A stretch of 64,000 bases of DNA from the NCBI GenBank assembly GCA_035998495.1, contig DASYHP010000076.1:3863-67862 (forward strand). Reading direction: 5' to 3'. The DNA is from Mesorhizobium_B sp035998495 (GTDB taxonomy: Bacteria > Pseudomonadota > Alphaproteobacteria > Rhizobiales > Rhizobiaceae). The notes beneath the pieces are model-generated. The model was not told the DNA's origin and did no database searches. It saw only the letters and a program-made list of their open reading frames with translations. Positions 61,358 to 64,000 of the stretch are shown in pieces. Every line of letters starts with the position of its first letter. The stretch's first letter is position 1. The position numbers and the translations under genes were made by a program.

Positions 61358-62694
61358 GGCGGCTCCTGCCCAAAAGCCTCGGTGGACAGCTTGCGGCGCT
61401 CCTCATCGCGGGTCTCCTGTCGGCCCATCTCGTCAGCCTCCTCGTGTTCTCCGGCGAGCGCAGCCGCGCGGTGGAGGCGGCGGCCCGCTTCGGCGTCGTG
61501 GAGCGCATTGCGGCCCTCGTCGAGGTGATCGACGACGCCTCGCCCGAGCTCGGCGAGCGTCTCGCAGGCGCGCTGAGCACGCGCCGCACGCGGCTCGCTC
61601 TCGACGCGCAAAGCTCGCTTGCCCCCGATGGGATGACGGCGGCGGAATTGAACTTCGCCGGCCAGCTCGCGGAGGAGCTGTCGCTGGGCGATCGCCGGGC
61701 GCGGGTGCGATTTACCCAGGGCGCGCCGCCTGAGCCGGAGCGAGCCTCGCGCCGGCGGCGTACGATCACCAATGTCGCGATCTCCATTCCGCTGAGCGAC
61801 GGGCGCTGGCTGAACGCCGCCTCCTCGTTCCGCACCCCGCGGGTGGACTGGTCCTGGCCCTGGCTCGTGTCGTTGGCAGTGAGCGCGGCGACGACGCTGG
61901 CGGTCGTCGCGCTCGCGGTGGGCCGCATCACCCGCCCCATGCGGGCGCTCGCGCTTGCGGCCGAACAGGTCGGGCGGGGCGAGGCCACCGCGCCCGTCCC
62001 GCCGCGCGGCCCCGCCGAACTCCGCACGACAGTCGAGGCTTTCAACGCCATGCAGGCGCGCCTGTCGCGCTTCGTGCGCGACCGCACCCGCATGGTGGCG
62101 GCCATCAGCCACGACCTGCGGACGCCCATCACCTCGCTCCGCTTACGCGCGGAGTTCATCGAGGACGAGGAGCTCAAGGGCGACGTGATCCGCACGCTCG
62201 ACGAGATGCAGGCCATGGCCAATGCTGTGCTCGCCTTCGCCCGGGAGGAGGGCAGCGGCGAGGAAACGCGCAGCGTCGATCTCGCCGCGCTGCTCGAAGG
62301 CCTCGCGGAGGATCACGCGGCGCTGGGCCACGACGTCGCCTATGTCGGGCCCGAGCGGCTCGCCTGGCGCTGCCGGCCCTTGAGCCTGAAGCGGGCGGTC
62401 GGCAACCTCGTGGAGAACGCCGTGCGTTACGCCGGCTCGGCGCGCGTGACGCTGTCCCAATCCGGCGCCGAAGCCCTGATCGGCGTCGAGGACGGCGGAC
62501 CGGGCATCCCGGACGCGCGGGTCGAGGAGGTGTTCGAGCCCTTCGTGCGGCTGGAGACTTCGCGCAGCCGGGAAACGGGCGGGGTCGGCCTGGGCCTTTC
62601 CATCGCACGCTCCATCATCCGAGCCCATGGCGGGGAACTGACGCTCACCAACAAAGGCGAAGGCGGGCTCAAGGCGACGGCGACCTTGCCCTGA
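61354..62694 (+). CDS. Sensor histidine kinase (EnvZ-like, HAMP)
   Basis: A 446-residue kinase: first helix L-A-A-L-L-I-A-G-L-L-S-A-H-L-V, a periplasmic segment to ~165, second helix, HAMP with G-R-I-T-R-P-M-R-A-L, H-box A-I-S-H253-D-L-R-T-P, N-box G-N-L-V-E-N-A-V-R-Y, G1 E-D-G-G-P-G-I-P and G2 G-V-G-L-G-L-S-I. The GTG start overlaps the response regulator stop. It senses something in the periplasm, perhaps metal or envelope stress, given the EF-hand neighbour. Confidence 0.95.
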   Translation: MRRLLPKSLGGQLAALLIAGLLSAHLVSLLVFSGERSRAVEAAARFGVVERIAALVEVIDDASPELGERLAGALSTRRTRLALDAQSSLAPDGMTAAELNFAGQLAEELSLGDRRARVRFTQGAPPEPERASRRRRTITNVAISIPLSDGRWLNAASSFRTPRVDWSWPWLVSLAVSAATTLAVVALAVGRITRPMRALALAAEQVGRGEATAPVPPRGPAELRTTVEAFNAMQARLSRFVRDRTRMVAAISHDLRTPITSLRLRAEFIEDEELKGDVIRTLDEMQAMANAVLAFAREEGSGEETRSVDLAALLEGLAEDHAALGHDVAYVGPERLAWRCRPLSLKRAVGNLVENAVRYAGSARVTLSQSGAEALIGVEDGGPGIPDARVEEVFEPFVRLETSRSRETGGVGLGLSIARSIIRAHGGELTLTNKGEGGLKATATLP

Positions 62695-62739
62695 AGGCTG
62701 TCATGGGCTCAGGGTGGAGCAGCACGGCGGCGGCGCGGG

Positions 62740-63999
62740 TCATCGCCGCTCGCCTTGGGCGCGGAACCAGCGGAAGCCGTAAGGGTCGAGCGCGATGGGG
62801 CTGTCCGCGTCGCGCATCTCGCGGCCCCCGCGATTGCAGAACAGCGGCCGGAGCTGGCTGAGATCGTCGAGCGCAGGCTTCACCTCCCGCGCCTCCTCGC
62901 CCAGATTGTGGAGGATGACCAGAGTCTCGCCGCGCCAGTCATAACGCAGCGCGAGCACGCCTGCTTCCCCTGTTTCGACAATTTGAGCCATGCCCCACCC
63001 CACTTCGGGACAGGCGCGCCGGCTGCGGACGAGATGCTGCACCGTGTCCATCAGCGAGCCCTGACGATCGCGCTGCGCCGCCACGTTCACTCGCCTGAAA
63101 TGGAATGGGCCATCCGAAACCACCGGGCGCACGAGCTGTTCGGCCTTTGCTGTCGAGAAGCCCGCATTGACCTCGTCGGCCCACTGCATGGGCGTGCGCA
63201 CCGCATTCCGCTCGCGGAGCGAAAGGTCTTCGCCCATGCCGATCTCGTCGCCATACCAGATGACCGGCGTGCCGGGCAGCGCGAACATCAGGCTGAAGGC
63301 GAGCTTCAAGCGCCGCTCGTCGCCGCCGAGCATCGGCGCGAGCCGCCGGCGGATGCCGCGCTCGTAGATCTGCATGCCGGGCTCGGGGCCGAAGGCCGCA
63401 AAAACCTCCGCGCGCTCGGCGTCGCTCAAACGGCCGAGATCGAGCTCGTCGTGGTTGCGCAGGAAACTCGCCCATTGCGCGGTGGGCGGCAATGGCGGCA
63501 TGTCCCTGAGCACCTGCCGGACCGGCTCGGCGTCGCCCCGCGCAAGCGCCAGGAACAGGCGCTGGTTCAGCATGAAATTGAAAATCATGTGGAGCCGTTC
63601 GCCCGCGGGCCCGAAATACTCGTCCACCTCGTCCATGGTGATGTTGGCTTCCGCCAGCATGGCGGCCTCCGCACGGCGCCAGGACAGAAACCTTCGCAAC
63701 TCACCCAGGTAGGCGTGGGGATCCTCCCTCGGCTGCTGTTCCTCAGGCAGGCCTCGATACTCCACGAGGAACGGAACAGCGTCCAAACGGAAGCCGGAAA
63801 CGCCGAGCTGGAGCCAGAAGCCCATGATCCGCTCGATTTCTTCCCGAACCTGCGGGTTGGCGATGTTGAGATCGGCCTGGTGCTTATAGAAGCGGTGCAT
63901 GTACCAGGCCTGCGCCGCTTCATCGTAGGTCCAGGTCGCCTCCTGAACGCCGGGAAGGACCACGCCTTCATGGATGTTTTCGGGCTTCTCCTCCGACCA
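62740..63999 (-). CDS. GH13 enzyme, trehalose-synthase-like (5' end beyond the window)
   Basis: The frame is open to the right edge with about 419 residues present; the N-terminus is missing. It has G-F-R-L-D-A-V-P-F-L (catalytic nucleophile Asp), M-L-A-E-A-N-I-T (acid/base Glu) and F-L-R-N-H-D-E-L-D-L (third Asp), all as required for GH13. The segment upstream, E-N-I-H-E-G-V-V-L-P-G-V-Q-E-A-T-W-T-Y-D, is like trehalose synthase and related alpha-glucan enzymes. The C-terminal beta domain is complete to the stop. It converts or hydrolyses alpha-glucosides; a TreS function (maltose to trehalose) is likely but not certain. Confidence 0.85.
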   Translation of the reverse strand, partial: WSEEKPENIHEGVVLPGVQEATWTYDEAAQAWYMHRFYKHQADLNIANPQVREEIERIMGFWLQLGVSGFRLDAVPFLVEYRGLPEEQQPREDPHAYLGELRRFLSWRRAEAAMLAEANITMDEVDEYFGPAGERLHMIFNFMLNQRLFLALARGDAEPVRQVLRDMPPLPPTAQWASFLRNHDELDLGRLSDAERAEVFAAFGPEPGMQIYERGIRRRLAPMLGGDERRLKLAFSLMFALPGTPVIWYGDEIGMGEDLSLRERNAVRTPMQWADEVNAGFSTAKAEQLVRPVVSDGPFHFRRVNVAAQRDRQGSLMDTVQHLVRSRRACPEVGWGMAQIVETGEAGVLALRYDWRGETLVILHNLGEEAREVKPALDDLSQLRPLFCNRGGREMRDADSPIALDPYGFRWFRAQGERR

Positions 64000-64000
64000 G

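Overview
The window is a GC-rich (roughly two-thirds G+C), densely packed chromosomal segment of an alphaproteobacterium, most likely of the order Hyphomicrobiales (Rhizobiales). The clues are a HWE-type histidine kinase tail, DUF3429, TRIC and DUF2218 proteins, a double cold-shock protein, a minCDE operon, a Rhizobiales-type intergenic palindrome at 46260-46302, and many sugar and amine ABC systems. I saw no rRNA, tRNA, CRISPR array, transposase or phage gene. All family calls come from reading motifs by eye; no search was run.

Layout. 1-8.4 kb: the tail of a kinase (perhaps a bacteriophytochrome), heme oxygenase, two EamA transporters, a small sugar/aldonate group (Gfo/Idh dehydrogenase, SDR, COG3618 lactonase), a DadA-like oxidase and small proteins. 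8.5-17.3 kb: a TRIC channel, then a GntR-controlled operon on the minus strand (uxaA, ribose-type ABC transporter, SMP-30 lactonase), with a perfect palindromic operator between uxaA and gntR. 17.3-20 kb: a Pat/PatZ-type acyl-CoA synthetase/acetyltransferase. 20.2-25.8 kb: two tiny proteins, then an operon of aldehyde dehydrogenase, a dipeptidase-like protein missing metal ligands, and an 811-residue protein ending in DUF3726. 26-27.5 kb: Rnk, Nudix and a small unknown.

27.5-45.6 kb is the most interesting part. It holds two PYROXD2/phytoene-desaturase-like flavoproteins, a GcvT-like protein, a phosphobase-type methyltransferase, a BetI-like TetR regulator, a polyamine-type ABC transporter, a class III aminotransferase, two Rieske oxygenases, a MOSC protein, and a fusion of a sugar/amine kinase (APH) domain with a class III PLP lyase/aminotransferase. 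Four copies of one dyad (TTGAA-N6-TTCAA) lie in the promoter gaps between these transcription units, which suggests a single BetI-like regulon for uptake and breakdown of a quaternary, N-methylated or hydroxylated amine. I cannot name the substrate.

46-56.7 kb: cold-shock protein, then a LacI-controlled sugar locus. On the minus strand are lacI, a 3-hydroxyisobutyrate-type dehydrogenase and an SDR. On the plus strand are an ABC importer, a TIM-barrel isomerase and a Gfo/Idh dehydrogenase. Two LacI-type operators lie in the divergent gap. 56.8-58.7 kb: minCDE, with an unusual repeat tail on MinE. 59-64 kb: DUF2218 overlapping an unknown gene, a secreted EF-hand protein divergent from an OmpR-type two-component system, and a truncated trehalose-synthase-like GH13 enzyme running off the right edge. 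Several intergenic gaps carry palindromic, MITE-like repeats (11.1, 13.8, 34.9-35.1, 39.7, 46.3 kb).
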